A stretch of DNA of 64,000 nucleotides from Mangrovibacterium sp041596335 (GCF_041596335.1 NZ_JBFHIT010000001.1:62001-126000), one strand, 5' to 3'; positions 1 through 8,449 are shown, counted from the first letter of the stretch. Notes: generated by a model from the sequence alone, not told the origin. Numbers and translations are program-made.

Positions 1-2492
1 AGATAGCCATCAGATCCGGTTGCCAGAGGGTCTCCATCTTCAACATCCATCGCATCGGTAATCCGTTTGATCAGGTTTACGTTTCTGGAAAAGTTGAAGT
101 TGAAATCCAAAGCGAAATTCTTTTTCTCAATCACTTTTGTCATCACACTTACCTCAAACCCTTCGTTATTAATATCACCCAGGTTCAGGTAGGCCAGTGT
201 TGAGAAACCGGACGTCGAAGGGATCGACGTATTTTTACTCAGGATATCTTTTGTTTTCTTCCGATAGATCTCCACATCCGCGTTTACGCGGTAATTAAAC
301 ATGGTGAGGTTAAACCCAAGGTTCTCCTGAATAACTGTTTCCCATTTCAGACCAGAAAGCTCGATGTTTGTTGGATAAGCCGGACGCACATCGATGTAAT
401 TGTAGCTATAGGAACCATACGTACTGTACGAACCATAGTTAAAGCTTGGCGCATTACCGTTGACACCATAACTACCTCTAAAGCTCAATTCATCAACAAA
501 CTTCAACCCGTCCATGAAACGCTCCTTCGACATGTCCCATTTAAGAGCAATACTTGGGAAAACACCATTCCGATAATCACTTCCGAACTTCGAGTTACCC
601 TCAGAACGAACACCACCACTAATGGTATATTTTTCGTCGAACTGGTAGTTGAACATGAAGTTGGCTGCAAGTGTCCGGTTTGAAGAGTAAGAAGAACTCA
701 GCGAGTTTCCGGAACCCTCGAGACGAGCTTCGCTAATGGGAGTTTGCAGCAAGCTACTTGGCGAGTTACTGGTTTCGACATAATAACCAATACTATTTTT
801 CTCGTATGTTTCAAATTTACCCCCGACAAACAACGAGTGTTTTTCGCCCATTTTAGGATTCCAGGCCAATTTATTTTCGGTGCGGATCACATAAAACTCC
901 GCATCTTTATAAATGGCATTGTTTGCTAATCCATCTGTCCAGCTAACACCAACCGCCTCTTCGGGAATAAATTGCAAGGTCCGGTCGTTGCTCACATCAA
1001 ACGACACTAACATATCGTAGGTCAGGTTCTTGATCGGACGATAATTTACGCGGAAAATTGGCGTGATCCGGTTATTGGTAACTTTATACTTCGACAGGTT
1101 CGCCATAGCCACCGGGTTGTAGTACGATGAACCAGTCCCCTGGAAAGCATCAACCGGAGTATAATACACATCGGTAGGATTACCCTCACTATCAACTTCA
1201 TAGATCGACATGTTTGGCATTTTACGAAGTGCCAAATCACGAAGCCCGCTATACGATTTGTCAACACTGCTGTGACTAAACGATAGCTCTGAAGAAACAC
1301 GGATCTTATCCGAAACATAGTAGTCGAGAATGGCACGGGTAGTAACCAGATTACTTCCGGTACCAACGGTCGTACCTTGTTGGTCTTTCATTGTTGCCGA
1401 AATACGATAGGTTGCCTTGTCGCCCCCACCGGATACCGACAAGTTATGCTCGTGGATGTATTCCGTTTGTGTAATCTCACCGATCCAATCGGTATTTTTA
1501 TTGTATAAATTGTATAGTTCGTAGGTTGGGTCGTACTCAATTTGAGGAATCGATCCAGGGTTTCCGTTTGAAGAAGCCATCAACTCTTCACGAATCAACG
1601 TGGTATATTGGTCACCGTTCAGCATAGGAAAACCATCAGGCTGGAACCCAATCGTACCCTTATAAGTATAGTCGAAGACCGCTTTCCCTGATTTACCACG
1701 CTTGGTCGTAATCAACAGTACCCCGTTGGCTGCGCGCGAGCCGTACTGAGCTGTAGCGGCAGCATCTTTCAGCACCGAAATTTCTTGTATATCTTCCGGC
1801 GATACCCCAATCAGAGAGGCATATCCTTGTTCGTCGGCACTACCGAAATCGAACGATTCATCGATCGTAGTTTCAAATGGCACACCATTAATTACCACGA
1901 GTGGTTCTGATGAAGCATTAAGCGATGACGTACCACGGATACGGATTGACATACCCGCTCCAGGTTCACCGGATTCGGCAGTAATGTCTACCCCACTCAT
2001 TCGCCCCTGCAACTGGTCAACAACCGAACTTGCCTGAACATCGCTAATGTCTTTGGTCTCCAATGTTTGCATCGCGGTGGCAATCCTCGACTTATCCAGG
2101 TTGAAGTCACCGGTATTTACAATCTTGGTAGCGCGAACCTCAACTTGTCCGAGTTCCGAAACATCTTCCTCCAGCTTTATATTGAGTTTGGTTTTATCCT
2201 TTGGCGTTACGCTATGAGATTTGAAACCAATAAATGAGAAAGTCAGGGTGTTGGCTGTATTAGAAACCTTCAGCGCATAATTACCATCCAAGTCAGTGGT
2301 TACCCCCGAAATGATACGGTTGTTTTTGTCTTTTTCGGCAACTGTAACACCAATCAACGGCTCTCCGTCGGTAGAAGATACTACTTTCCCGCTAATTAAT
2401 ACTTTTTGTTGGGCTTTCACTCCCGAACCCACGAGGAGCAGGACAATCAGGATAGTCCACCCAAATATTTTGCTAGTTAACGATTTTTTCAT
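1..2492 (-). CDS. SusC/RagA-family TonB-dependent outer-membrane receptor, 3' end cut by window edge
   Basis: Outer-membrane, TonB-dependent importer of the SusC/RagA type, which normally works with a SusD-like surface lipoprotein to take up glycans or other large nutrients. About 830 residues are visible, starting at an ATG at 2490-2492. A signal peptide (MKKSLTSKIFGW... to a cleavage near VKAQQ) is followed by a carboxypeptidase-D regulatory-like beta domain (about residues 30-115, with the typical SGKVVSS...PLIGVTV start), then the plug domain with the hallmark pattern IRIRGTSSLNASSEPLVVI and the ITTKRGKSG motif, then beta-barrel strands. I checked the frame at the start, near 1950 and near 470 and found it continuous. 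The gene lies 20 bp downstream of the fasciclin lipoprotein gene, so the two probably form one transcript. The C-terminus and the expected SusD gene would lie left of position 1. Substrate cannot be told. Confidence 0.93.
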   Translation of the reverse strand, partial: MKKSLTSKIFGWTILIVLLLVGSGVKAQQKVLISGKVVSSTDGEPLIGVTVAEKDKNNRIISGVTTDLDGNYALKVSNTANTLTFSFIGFKSHSVTPKDKTKLNIKLEEDVSELGQVEVRATKIVNTGDFNLDKSRIATAMQTLETKDISDVQASSVVDQLQGRMSGVDITAESGEPGAGMSIRIRGTSSLNASSEPLVVINGVPFETTIDESFDFGSADEQGYASLIGVSPEDIQEISVLKDAAATAQYGSRAANGVLLITTKRGKSGKAVFDYTYKGTIGFQPDGFPMLNGDQYTTLIREELMASSNGNPGSIPQIEYDPTYELYNLYNKNTDWIGEITQTEYIHEHNLSVSGGGDKATYRISATMKDQQGTTVGTGSNLVTTRAILDYYVSDKIRVSSELSFSHSSVDKSYSGLRDLALRKMPNMSIYEVDSEGNPTDVYYTPVDAFQGTGSSYYNPVAMANLSKYKVTNNRITPIFRVNYRPIKNLTYDMLVSFDVSNDRTLQFIPEEAVGVSWTDGLANNAIYKDAEFYVIRTENKLAWNPKMGEKHSLFVGGKFETYEKNSIGYYVETSNSPSSLLQTPISEARLEGSGNSLSSSYSSNRTLAANFMFNYQFDEKYTISGGVRSEGNSKFGSDYRNGVFPSIALKWDMSKERFMDGLKFVDELSFRGSYGVNGNAPSFNYGSYSTYGSYSYNYIDVRPAYPTNIELSGLKWETVIQENLGFNLTMFNYRVNADVEIYRKKTKDILSKNTSIPSTSGFSTLAYLNLGDINNEGFEVSVMTKVIEKKNFALDFNFNFSRNVNLIKRITDAMDVEDGDPLATGSDGY

Positions 2493-2512
2493 ATTCAAAA
2501 ATTTAAATTTTC

Positions 2513-4822
2513 CTATTTTAAATAGCTGTCGATTTCGTGAATAACAACCATTTTAGACAGGATATTAACCTTGCCCCCGGTTTTTGCCAGAAGAGTCGTG
2601 CCCTCCGTGTCCATTATCTCAAGCGACATTGTTGCATGATCGTTATAAACCGTAAACTCCTTGTACACCGGAACATAATCAATGATTTTATCCACAAACA
2701 AACTACTAAATGATCCCGTTGTCGAGCCATCGGTTGGTATCGCTTGTTGAATAAAATGCTTCTTGGCAAATTTTTGAAGTGACAATACGGCTGTAGCCTT
2801 TTCAACTGGCTCCATGCTGCTCAAGCTAGCCGGGTCAGGAATAACACCATCGGTAATCGCTTGCTGAACGGCGGCATTGTTTGGAGCCAAAAGAGTGTAC
2901 GACTTGCGAAGATCCAGAAATCCAATCAGGTAGTCACTACTGAATCCGGAGATCGCAACTTTCGCATCCGCGCCATCCAGAACTTCCAGGAACTTGCTGA
3001 ATTCATCCGGATTGTCGGTTAAGGCCCCATAAGTATATCGGGTTGGCCGAATCACCGGACCGTCCATCACCAGGAAGTGACCGTTGGTTGTTTCGATATC
3101 TTCGACTAAATTAGACGCTGTACCGGCTGCAATATCACCTCCCCCGGCAAAACTGCTACCATTGTTGGTTACTTTTACAAATTCACCTGATCTGGTTTGG
3201 TAGAAATTATCCTCTGATCGGTCAACTGGTTCATCAATAATCTGATTCAACACGATACTCTTAAGGGTTGTATTTACGTAGGTCACATCGGTTGAACTGA
3301 CTGTTGTTGCGGTCGGATCCGGGTAGATCCGGTTATTGGCAGCTGTAGGGTCACCGGTAACCGAAAGATAAATGACCGACAAGTCCTCATTATAACCAAC
3401 AACGGTTACTCTTCTGTAAGGGCTATTTGGATCCGGCATATCAACAATCTGGTCATTTTTCAAACCAACAACCGTAATGTCGATCCCCGAGCCAGTCAGC
3501 GAGTTGTCGATTCCAAGATCTTCAATCATTTTATTCATGATTGAATAGTTCGCGTCAAGAACCAGTGGCCCCAAACAAGTCGCAAATGTGGTTGGCGTAA
3601 ATACTTTGTCAATCCCTACAAACATCCCGTTGCTACACCATTTCTGGTCAACAACATTCGATTCAGACATCTCCAACAACTCGAAACCAATATTAAACAG
3701 GCTTCCGTAGTGGCCTGGACACATGTCCCAAAAGTCCATTATGAAGTTCATGTTTATTACGATACCAACGACATCCAATGGCATGTCGTCATACGAATCG
3801 TAATAACGCCCCAACAAACTGTTTCCACTCAAATACTCGGTAAGGGCCTGATCGGTAGGAGCAAACAACCCTACAGCGTTGGCATAAGTTCTGTCGACAT
3901 TATTTTTCAGAGCGGGGTAAGTCTCACTATTTGGGTTGTAAGCCGGGTAATTACTGGTAATACCAGTAAGGAAAGAAAGCTGGAAGATTGAATCCTGCTG
4001 TCCGGTAACCGGGTTGTCAACTAGTTCCTTAAAAGAAAAACTACCAAAGCGGTCGATCATATTCTTGAAAATAGTGTAACTCCCTGTATTCTCTTCCGAT
4101 ACCAAGTTCTGGTACAAGTTTTCGCGGGGTTCAACTACCTTGTCTAAGATGAAAATCAAGCCGTTCTCAGTAATCACATTTTCCTCTGTTACGTTGGCAT
4201 CAGCAACACGCATCGATCCGGAATATGATTCCCCCGGAAAAAGGAACTCATAGTCCTCTGGATTCAGCGTTTGCGAATCGAAATATTCCTGAATGAAATA
4301 GGACTGCGATAACACCTGCGAACCACGTGGCGCAAGCTTATACGTTCGATCGGTCCAATCCTGGAAATTCGGGTAATCTTTCGAATCTACATCGATAATA
4401 GAGTCCACTAATTGTGTGTATCTCCTAAAAGCAGAACCTGCATACCACTGACTCTTATAGTAAGTCAGCGTGGTTGTGTTATAGGCATCCAGAATGATCG
4501 AGAATTTGACTATATCTGTGGCTCTTTTCCAGGGTAGTTCATCTACCGAGCTATAGCCGTTTTCCTTCAAAAAAGCTTCAAAAGCCTCATCATCCGGGGC
4601 AAAAACGGTCCATGAACCACTCTTCTGCAATCCTGCGGCATAAGAAGTGCGGTCGAGGCATTTCAGGTAGTTGGTAAAGTTACCGCGAGCCTCAAGAGTT
4701 TCATAAATTGTTCCTTCAAGGTCATCCGGTGGTGCAAAGAACGGGTCAATTTTTTCTTCGCATCCCAGAAGGCCGATAAACATTACAATAATTAGTAAGA
4801 ATCTTTTCTTCTTAGTTCTCAT
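2513..4822 (-). CDS. Fasciclin (FAS1) repeat outer-surface lipoprotein
   Basis: A 769-aa predicted lipoprotein: the N-terminus MRTKKKRFLLIIVMFIGLLGC has a lipobox ending at Cys21. The rest reads as several divergent FAS1 (fasciclin / beta-Ig-H3) domains; the clearest hallmarks are SWTVFAPDDEAFEAFL (about residue 70-85), VGLFAPTDQALTEYL (about 310-325), and SYTLLAPNNAAVQQAI near residue 640, each the TVFAPTNxAF motif of the family. A third, weaker copy probably lies around residues 415-560. FAS1 domains mediate adhesion or ligand binding; in Bacteroidota such lipoproteins are often coded with SusC/SusD pairs, where they probably act as surface accessory binders. It is upstream of, and 20 bp from, the SusC gene. 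Which ligand it binds is unknown. Confidence 0.85.
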   Translation of the reverse strand: MRTKKKRFLLIIVMFIGLLGCEEKIDPFFAPPDDLEGTIYETLEARGNFTNYLKCLDRTSYAAGLQKSGSWTVFAPDDEAFEAFLKENGYSSVDELPWKRATDIVKFSIILDAYNTTTLTYYKSQWYAGSAFRRYTQLVDSIIDVDSKDYPNFQDWTDRTYKLAPRGSQVLSQSYFIQEYFDSQTLNPEDYEFLFPGESYSGSMRVADANVTEENVITENGLIFILDKVVEPRENLYQNLVSEENTGSYTIFKNMIDRFGSFSFKELVDNPVTGQQDSIFQLSFLTGITSNYPAYNPNSETYPALKNNVDRTYANAVGLFAPTDQALTEYLSGNSLLGRYYDSYDDMPLDVVGIVINMNFIMDFWDMCPGHYGSLFNIGFELLEMSESNVVDQKWCSNGMFVGIDKVFTPTTFATCLGPLVLDANYSIMNKMIEDLGIDNSLTGSGIDITVVGLKNDQIVDMPDPNSPYRRVTVVGYNEDLSVIYLSVTGDPTAANNRIYPDPTATTVSSTDVTYVNTTLKSIVLNQIIDEPVDRSEDNFYQTRSGEFVKVTNNGSSFAGGGDIAAGTASNLVEDIETTNGHFLVMDGPVIRPTRYTYGALTDNPDEFSKFLEVLDGADAKVAISGFSSDYLIGFLDLRKSYTLLAPNNAAVQQAITDGVIPDPASLSSMEPVEKATAVLSLQKFAKKHFIQQAIPTDGSTTGSFSSLFVDKIIDYVPVYKEFTVYNDHATMSLEIMDTEGTTLLAKTGGKVNILSKMVVIHEIDSYLK

Positions 4823-4883
4823 AAAATTATAATTAAGTTAGGCATTAGATAAGTTCATTATAAAGTGTAGTTGGAGTATTAAA

Positions 4884-5057
4884 CTATTGGCAAATTCCAG
4901 TGTCTATCATCGAAGCCACTGTGGTTGATCGTACTTTGAATTGTAAATGGGGAATGGAAATATTGCGATAATAGCAAATGCGACGATTCAATTTCAGGCA
5001 AGCAGTTTCTTCAACAGGCCAGACCGAATTCCGGAGGTTGGTTTCGTTTTTTTTCAT
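4884..5057 (-). CDS. Possible 57-aa leader ORF of the fasciclin-SusC operon
   Basis: A short ORF beginning MKKNETNLRNSVWPVEE and ending at a TAG 61 bp before the fasciclin start. It is unrecognised. Its ATG (5055-5057) lies only about 12 bp downstream of a consensus -7 box (5070-5077), so it would be the first ORF on the operon transcript, almost leaderless. The last half is rich in basic residues and has three cysteines. It may be translated or just the 5' leader of the mRNA; there is no homology evidence either way. Confidence 0.3.
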   Translation of the reverse strand: MKKNETNLRNSVWPVEETACLKLNRRICYYRNISIPHLQFKVRSTTVASMIDTGICQ

Positions 5058-5069
5058 AAATGTTTAGTT

Positions 5070-5077
5070 CAAAAATA
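5070..5077 (-). promoter_or_regulatory. -7 promoter box for the fasciclin-SusC operon
   Basis: Reads TATTTTTG on the minus strand, matching the Bacteroidota -7 consensus TAnnTTTG. No good TTTG -33 box is seen at the 19-21 bp spacing. It would start the transcript near 5063. Confidence 0.5.
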
Positions 5078-5813
5078 AAATCGGATTGAGCTATTAAAGT
5101 CCATTAATGGCCGATTCCGTTTTTATGTGGTTTGGTTTTAGCTGATCTAAACTTAGCGCATTTTGTACATATACTCAGTTAAAATTCCGGCTGTAAAAGT
5201 TCCATATTATAATTTGGAACCCGACGACAACCAACACTATCAACCTCTCCTGCTGACACTTACACACGCCAACCTTAAAAATAAATCTGGATTATTGTTC
5301 CAATTGTTTTATGGCACCGGAAAAGTGAATTTTCGAACGGAGAATCCACCATTGATAACTGAACTCAATATTTTATATCGACAAGCTGTGGGCTGAAAAA
5401 AACCAATTCAGAATTTTCTATTTGGTCAATTATCAGGATAGCATTCGTCCAAATTCATTCACTAATTCAAGTGGAATGGACTGATCGTCTCTTAAAATCA
5501 GGATCCCTCCCCCAGAAGGCAGTTCTTGATCAGAGCCGGTTAAAACAAGCTCCATGTTAATCGCACGAAAAAGGAGAACAAACGATGGACGGAACCAACG
5601 TCAACTTTACAAAAAATAAGAGAGAGTGAGAGTGAGACAATCGGAAACAGGAACGACACCTTATTATTATAGGTGTAAACAAAGTAGAACAAGAGGCAAG
5701 AGTAGGATTGATACAAGTGGGCTTTCAAAAAACACGAGCGTGTTCGAGCTTAATAGTTTTCGATACCGACGATGCAGAATATACGCGCGAGCCCAGATTC
5801 TGGTTCTGATCCA

Positions 5814-5963
5814 AGAAACATCAATTTCTTCCTTTTTAGACTAGCTAAAATTTATGCCTAAAACCAAAATCCCCCTGATTTTCCGATTGATCCCTAAAAA
5901 ACAAAAGCCTCACAAGTTATGTACTTGCAAGGCTTTATCGATTTTCGGTGTGACTCAGCTGGG
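5814..5963. repeat. Direct repeat copy 1: tRNA-Lys 3' end, terminator and downstream sequence
   Basis: About 150 bp that recur at 7944-8147. It includes the last 13 bases of tRNA-Lys (5951-5963, TGACTCAGCTGGG on the plus strand), the tRNA terminator hairpin (5895-5937) and about 80 bp beyond it. Past 5963 the match to the tRNA breaks down (the T-arm is altered), so this copy is not a functional tRNA. Copy 2 carries about 54 extra bases between the terminator and the distal part. The two copies bracket the AAA ATPase and the IS3 remnant. Confidence 0.85.
5895..5937 (-). terminator. Duplicated tRNA-Lys terminator hairpin
   Basis: Stem AAAGCCT...AGGCTTT with an inner CAAGT/ACTTG extension, followed on the minus strand by a T-rich run. 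Same hairpin as the one after tRNA-Lys at 8080-8121, with one loop change. Confidence 0.65.
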
Positions 5964-6144
5964 ATTTGAACCTATCTCTATTTCCAGCTGATTATCAATA
6001 TTTTCGCAAACGCTTAAATCGTAAGGTCTCGATATAGTCTCGACTGATAATCAATACATTACAGCACAAATATAGGCAAATATAATTGAAAGATCCAATT
6101 AAAAGCTTGCAACATCAGTACTGTCATCGCACCATTCTAACACG

Positions 6145-7335
6145 TCAATATAAAAAGCCAAAGAGCCAAATCGGAACTTTGTTCCCATTTCCAATCTCTA
6201 TATCATCTGCAGCAATCAAATAATTATCCAAGTGCTTCACCTGGGAGGCATTCTTATTTTTACCGCCAACTTCAATCGTTAATCCATTTATTGCAAAATC
6301 TCCTTCCGACGGTGAACTGGCTTGCATCCCGGCATTCAATAACTGGTTTAAAACAAATGTCTCCCTGATATTTCCCATATCCGGCTTTTCCTTTAACGCA
6401 AAGGCGAGATTTGTATTCTCCAGAAATATCTTATCCGGCTTTTGTAGGGTAGATACTCCCTTGCCTTCTGAACTCAACGTATTCAGCAACCTTGCATCTT
6501 TTAATTGGTAAATGTATTGGTACACACTATCCCTGCTCAGATCCAGCTTACGGGATAACGCTGCAATATTCGGTTTGAAAGGCACCGACTCTGAAATAAC
6601 ACCCAACAGTTTCTTAATTTTTGTTGCCGTTCCAGTGTTGTACCCCGCAATATAAGCCAGATCCGTATCAACAATCGTATTGATAACCTGATTTAGTTTC
6701 AGCAAATAGGAATCCTCTCCTTCTACAATTATAGGCAAATACCCTACTTGTAGATATTTTTGAAAGGCAGGCAATGGCCGGAATCCATCCGTTATCATCC
6801 GGCTCAGTTTTCGGTGATCACTAATTATATCATCGATACTTACTGCATCAAAGCTTATCTCACTGGTAAATAACAAGTACTCCCGAAAAGAAAGGCCTGC
6901 AAGCAGATAACTAACTACCCTTCTACTTAAATCTGCTTCACCACGATAGATGTCCAGAGCAGAAGAAGCGGAAAAAATAACCTGCATTTCGGGTAGACCG
7001 TCATAGATGTTTTTCAATTCGACGGACCAGTTAGCGTATTTATGAACTTCATCAATAAACAGGATCTTTCCGCCTTGCTTATACCAATCATTGGCTGTTT
7101 CCAATAAGGTATGATTGTAAAACCAGGTATGATCCGCAGTAATATAAAGTGCATTAGATGGTAAGCCGAGGTCATATTTCAAATGCTGCAACATCAGTGT
7201 TGTTTTACCTGCTCCACGTGGTCCCTTGATACCAACCATACGTTGGCCCCAGTTAATTTGCTTATGCAGATATCTTCGAAAATCATTGGTTACCGGACGC
7301 AACAGGCTTTCTTGAAATTCAAATAGTACATCCAT
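6145..7335 (-). CDS. AAA_14 / DUF4143 family P-loop ATPase
   Basis: A 396-aa ATPase of the AAA_14 plus DUF4143 family. Walker A is GPRGAGKTT (residues 38-46) and Walker B is ILFIDEVHK (91-99), followed by a sensor-like SASSALDIYRG segment, a DUF4143 winged-helix part (about 225-300, LSRKLDLSRDSVYQYIYQLK) and a C-terminal PD-(D/E)XK-like end (FAINGLTIEVGGKNK). These proteins are abundant in Bacteroidota and archaea, occur as scattered accessory genes, and their cellular role is not established. The gene stands alone in the patch bounded by the tRNA-Lys repeat. A -7 box and a 38-bp palindrome lie just upstream, suggesting tight control, possibly by the protein itself (its winged helix could bind DNA; inference). 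The ATG at 7333-7335 fits the family start. Confidence 0.85.
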   Translation of the reverse strand: MDVLFEFQESLLRPVTNDFRRYLHKQINWGQRMVGIKGPRGAGKTTLMLQHLKYDLGLPSNALYITADHTWFYNHTLLETANDWYKQGGKILFIDEVHKYANWSVELKNIYDGLPEMQVIFSASSALDIYRGEADLSRRVVSYLLAGLSFREYLLFTSEISFDAVSIDDIISDHRKLSRMITDGFRPLPAFQKYLQVGYLPIIVEGEDSYLLKLNQVINTIVDTDLAYIAGYNTGTATKIKKLLGVISESVPFKPNIAALSRKLDLSRDSVYQYIYQLKDARLLNTLSSEGKGVSTLQKPDKIFLENTNLAFALKEKPDMGNIRETFVLNQLLNAGMQASSPSEGDFAINGLTIEVGGKNKNASQVKHLDNYLIAADDIEIGNGNKVPIWLFGFLY

Positions 7336-7340
7336 AATTC

Positions 7341-7401
7341 TGTCGATTTAATACGACAAAAATAATATAAAAATGTCGATTCGGATCGACATTTTTATAT
7401 T
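7341..7401 (-). promoter_or_regulatory. Promoter with 38-bp perfect palindrome upstream of the DUF4143 ATPase
   Basis: On the minus strand a TATTTTTG -7 box (7357-7364) precedes the ATPase gene. Directly upstream lies a perfect inverted repeat with 17-bp arms and a 4-bp centre (7364-7380, loop 7381-7384, 7385-7401), core TGTCGAT/ATCGACA. A second, shorter pair of the same TGTCG/CGACA word lies at 7341-7358, over the likely transcription start. The four half-sites cover the promoter, as an operator would. Confidence 0.6.
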
Positions 7402-7476
7402 GACACCATTATTCTTTCAACAGATCAATTAATTTGGGTAGGCATACAAGATCATGAATAATCAAACGACCAAAAA

Positions 7477-7502
7477 ATAAGGAGGCATTGCCTCCCTATT
7501 TT
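7477..7502. terminator. Bidirectional hairpin left of the IS3 remnant
   Basis: Stem AATA-GGAGGC / GCCTCC-TATT with an ATT loop, flanked by A-rich sequence on the left and T-rich on the right. It has no gene to terminate now, so it may belong to a gene that has been lost. Confidence 0.4.
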
Positions 7503-7536
7503 CAAAACTTGATCTGGTGGAGTTGCTACATTTGAA

Positions 7537-7934
7537 TGGACAGTAGGTTAAGGTATGATTGCCGCTAAATTATATCTTAGTATTATGAACAAAGCAAGAA
7601 GGACTTTTACAAGAGAATTTAAGCTTAACACAGTTGAGCTGAGTTACGAAAGAGGCAACATAGTTGAGTTAGCCAATGAGCTAAAGATCCGGCCAGAGTT
7701 AATTTATCGATGGCGTAGTGAGCTAGCCAGCCAGGAAGGAGTAAGTTTTCCGGGAAACGGCAATCCTAAATTAACTGAAGAACAAGAAACAAACGATTGT
7801 TTCCGTTTTTGAATATATCGAAACCTGGTACAATACACAGCGGAGTCATTCTGCATTGAACTATTTGTCACCAGAAGAATTTGTGCAAATGATGAACAAA
7901 CAAAAAATGGCTGCATAACTTAACTCAATGTCCA
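7537..7934 (+). mobile_element. Internally deleted IS3-family element (~400 bp)
   Basis: The ends are imperfect inverted repeats: TGGACAGTAGGTTAAG at 7537 and TGGACATTGAGTTAAG (minus strand) ending at 7934, 13 of 16 matching, with the TGGACA...TGTCCA ends typical of IS3/IS150-like elements. Between them only the start of OrfA and the end of OrfB remain, so about 800-900 bp are missing compared with a full IS3 element. The right end abuts copy 2 of the tRNA-Lys direct repeat. It cannot encode a working transposase but both ends look intact enough to be moved in trans. Confidence 0.7.
7585..7918 (+). pseudogene. IS3 transposase remnant: OrfA N-terminus joined to OrfB C-terminus
   Basis: The first frame (ATG 7585) reads MNKARRTFTREFKLNTVELS and continues through an IS3-type helix-turn-helix (ELANELKIRPELIYRWRSEL) to EEQET. 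The reading frame then changes near 7795 into the last ~40 residues of an IS3 OrfB integrase: VFEYIETWYNTQRSHSALNY, then LSPEEFVQMMNKQKMAA and a stop at 7916-7918. The RNase-H-fold catalytic core with its DDE residues is wholly absent apart from the C-terminal tail, so this is an internal deletion derivative, not a simple frameshift. Confidence 0.85.
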
Positions 7935-7943
7935 CTTTTTTGT

Positions 7944-8147
7944 AGAAACATCAGTTTCTTCCTTTTTAGACTCGCTAAAATTTATGCCTAAAACCAAAAT
8001 CCCCCAGATTTTCCGATTGATCCCAGATTTTCCGCTTGATCCCTTGATCCTCCCTTTTAACACCGGATTTGACAACACTAAAAAACAAAAGCCTCACAAG
8101 TTATTTACTTGCAAGGCTTTATCGATTTTCGGTGTGACTCAGCTGGG
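7944..8147. repeat. Direct repeat copy 2, overlapping intact tRNA-Lys
   Basis: Matches 5814-5963 with a few substitutions and an extra ~54 bp, part of which is a local duplication of the GATTTTCCG(A/C)TTGATCCC word. It runs from the right edge of the IS3 remnant into the 3' end of tRNA-Lys. Confidence 0.85.
8080..8121 (-). terminator. tRNA-Lys terminator
   Basis: On the minus strand, 14 bases after the tRNA 3' end, a long stem AAAGCCTTGCAAGT / ACTTGTGAGGCTTT is followed by TGTTTTTT, a typical intrinsic terminator. Confidence 0.8.
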
Positions 8148-8207
8148 GCTCGAACCCAGGACCCCATCCTTAAAAGGGATGTGCTCTACCAGCTGAGCTA
8201 CTGAGTC
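8135..8207 (-). tRNA. tRNA-Lys (anticodon TTT)
   Basis: A full 73-nt cloverleaf on the minus strand: acceptor GACTCAG/CTGAGTC, D-arm GCTC...GAGC, anticodon stem CATCC/GGATG with loop CTTTTAA (anticodon TTT), T-arm CTGGG-TTCGAGC-CCCAG, discriminator A at 8135. CCA is not encoded. It has its own promoter (8246-8276) and terminator. Its 3' end is duplicated at 5951-5963. Confidence 0.97.
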
Positions 8208-8245
8208 ATCCTCATTATGTGTAGCCTTTTTGTTTAAAGGCGCTG

Positions 8246-8276
8246 CAAAACTAGCGTTTTTATCCATTAGTGCAAA
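8246..8276 (-). promoter_or_regulatory. Consensus promoter of tRNA-Lys
   Basis: On the minus strand TTTG (8273-8276), 19 bp spacer, then TAGTTTTG (8246-8253). This is a full match to the Bacteroidota housekeeping sigma consensus TTTG-N19-TAnnTTTG and supports the phylum assignment. Confidence 0.8.
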
Positions 8277-8423
8277 ACAAAAACAAACGTTTTTTAGAAA
8301 ATATTTTCACAATCACCCGATACATTCAGAGAATCAGATTTTTACGCCAAAATATTTTTTCAGACAGCAATGAACGAAACGGAAATAAGTATTTAGCCCT
8401 ATAATACCATAGCCAATAAAACC

Positions 8424-8431
8424 TACCTTTG
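8424..8431 (+). promoter_or_regulatory. -7 box for the SLC13 permease gene
   Basis: TACCTTTG, 18 bp before the ATG at 8450. Because the alternative TTG start at 8429 lies inside this box, the ATG at 8450 is the better start. Confidence 0.55.
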
Positions 8432-8449
8432 AGGCAAAAATCAACTTCC

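Larger units (their letters stand above)
4823..6144. other. Gene-poor stretch between the SusC operon and the AAA ATPase
   Basis: This 1.3 kb holds the operon promoter and the possible 57-aa leader ORF at its left end, and the direct-repeat copy with the truncated tRNA-Lys end at 5814-5963. Between 5100 and 5810 I see no supported gene. A minus-strand ORF at 5433-5555 (40 aa from its ATG, reading MELVLTGSDQELPSGGGILI then a few acidic and aliphatic residues) has a protein-like composition and could be the tail of a lost gene, but nothing recognisable remains. The stretch just left of the ATPase gene (5987-6057) holds two near-identical 13-bp words, CTGATTATCAATA and CTGATAATCAATA, 55 bp apart in direct orientation. 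Confidence 0.6.

Noticed and set aside
5163..5396. 77-codon plus-strand ORF in the gene-poor stretch
   Set aside because: No motif, no promoter or ribosome site, and no sign of a domain.
5626..5844. 72-codon plus-strand ORF ending in the repeat
   Set aside because: Arg/Ser-rich and not protein-like; its end overlaps the direct repeat copy.
7984..8196. 70-codon ORF running into tRNA-Lys
   Set aside because: Lies inside the direct repeat and reads antisense through the tRNA.
8429..8449. TTG start seven codons ahead for the SLC13 permease
   Set aside because: It lies in the consensus -7 promoter box, so it cannot be on the transcript.
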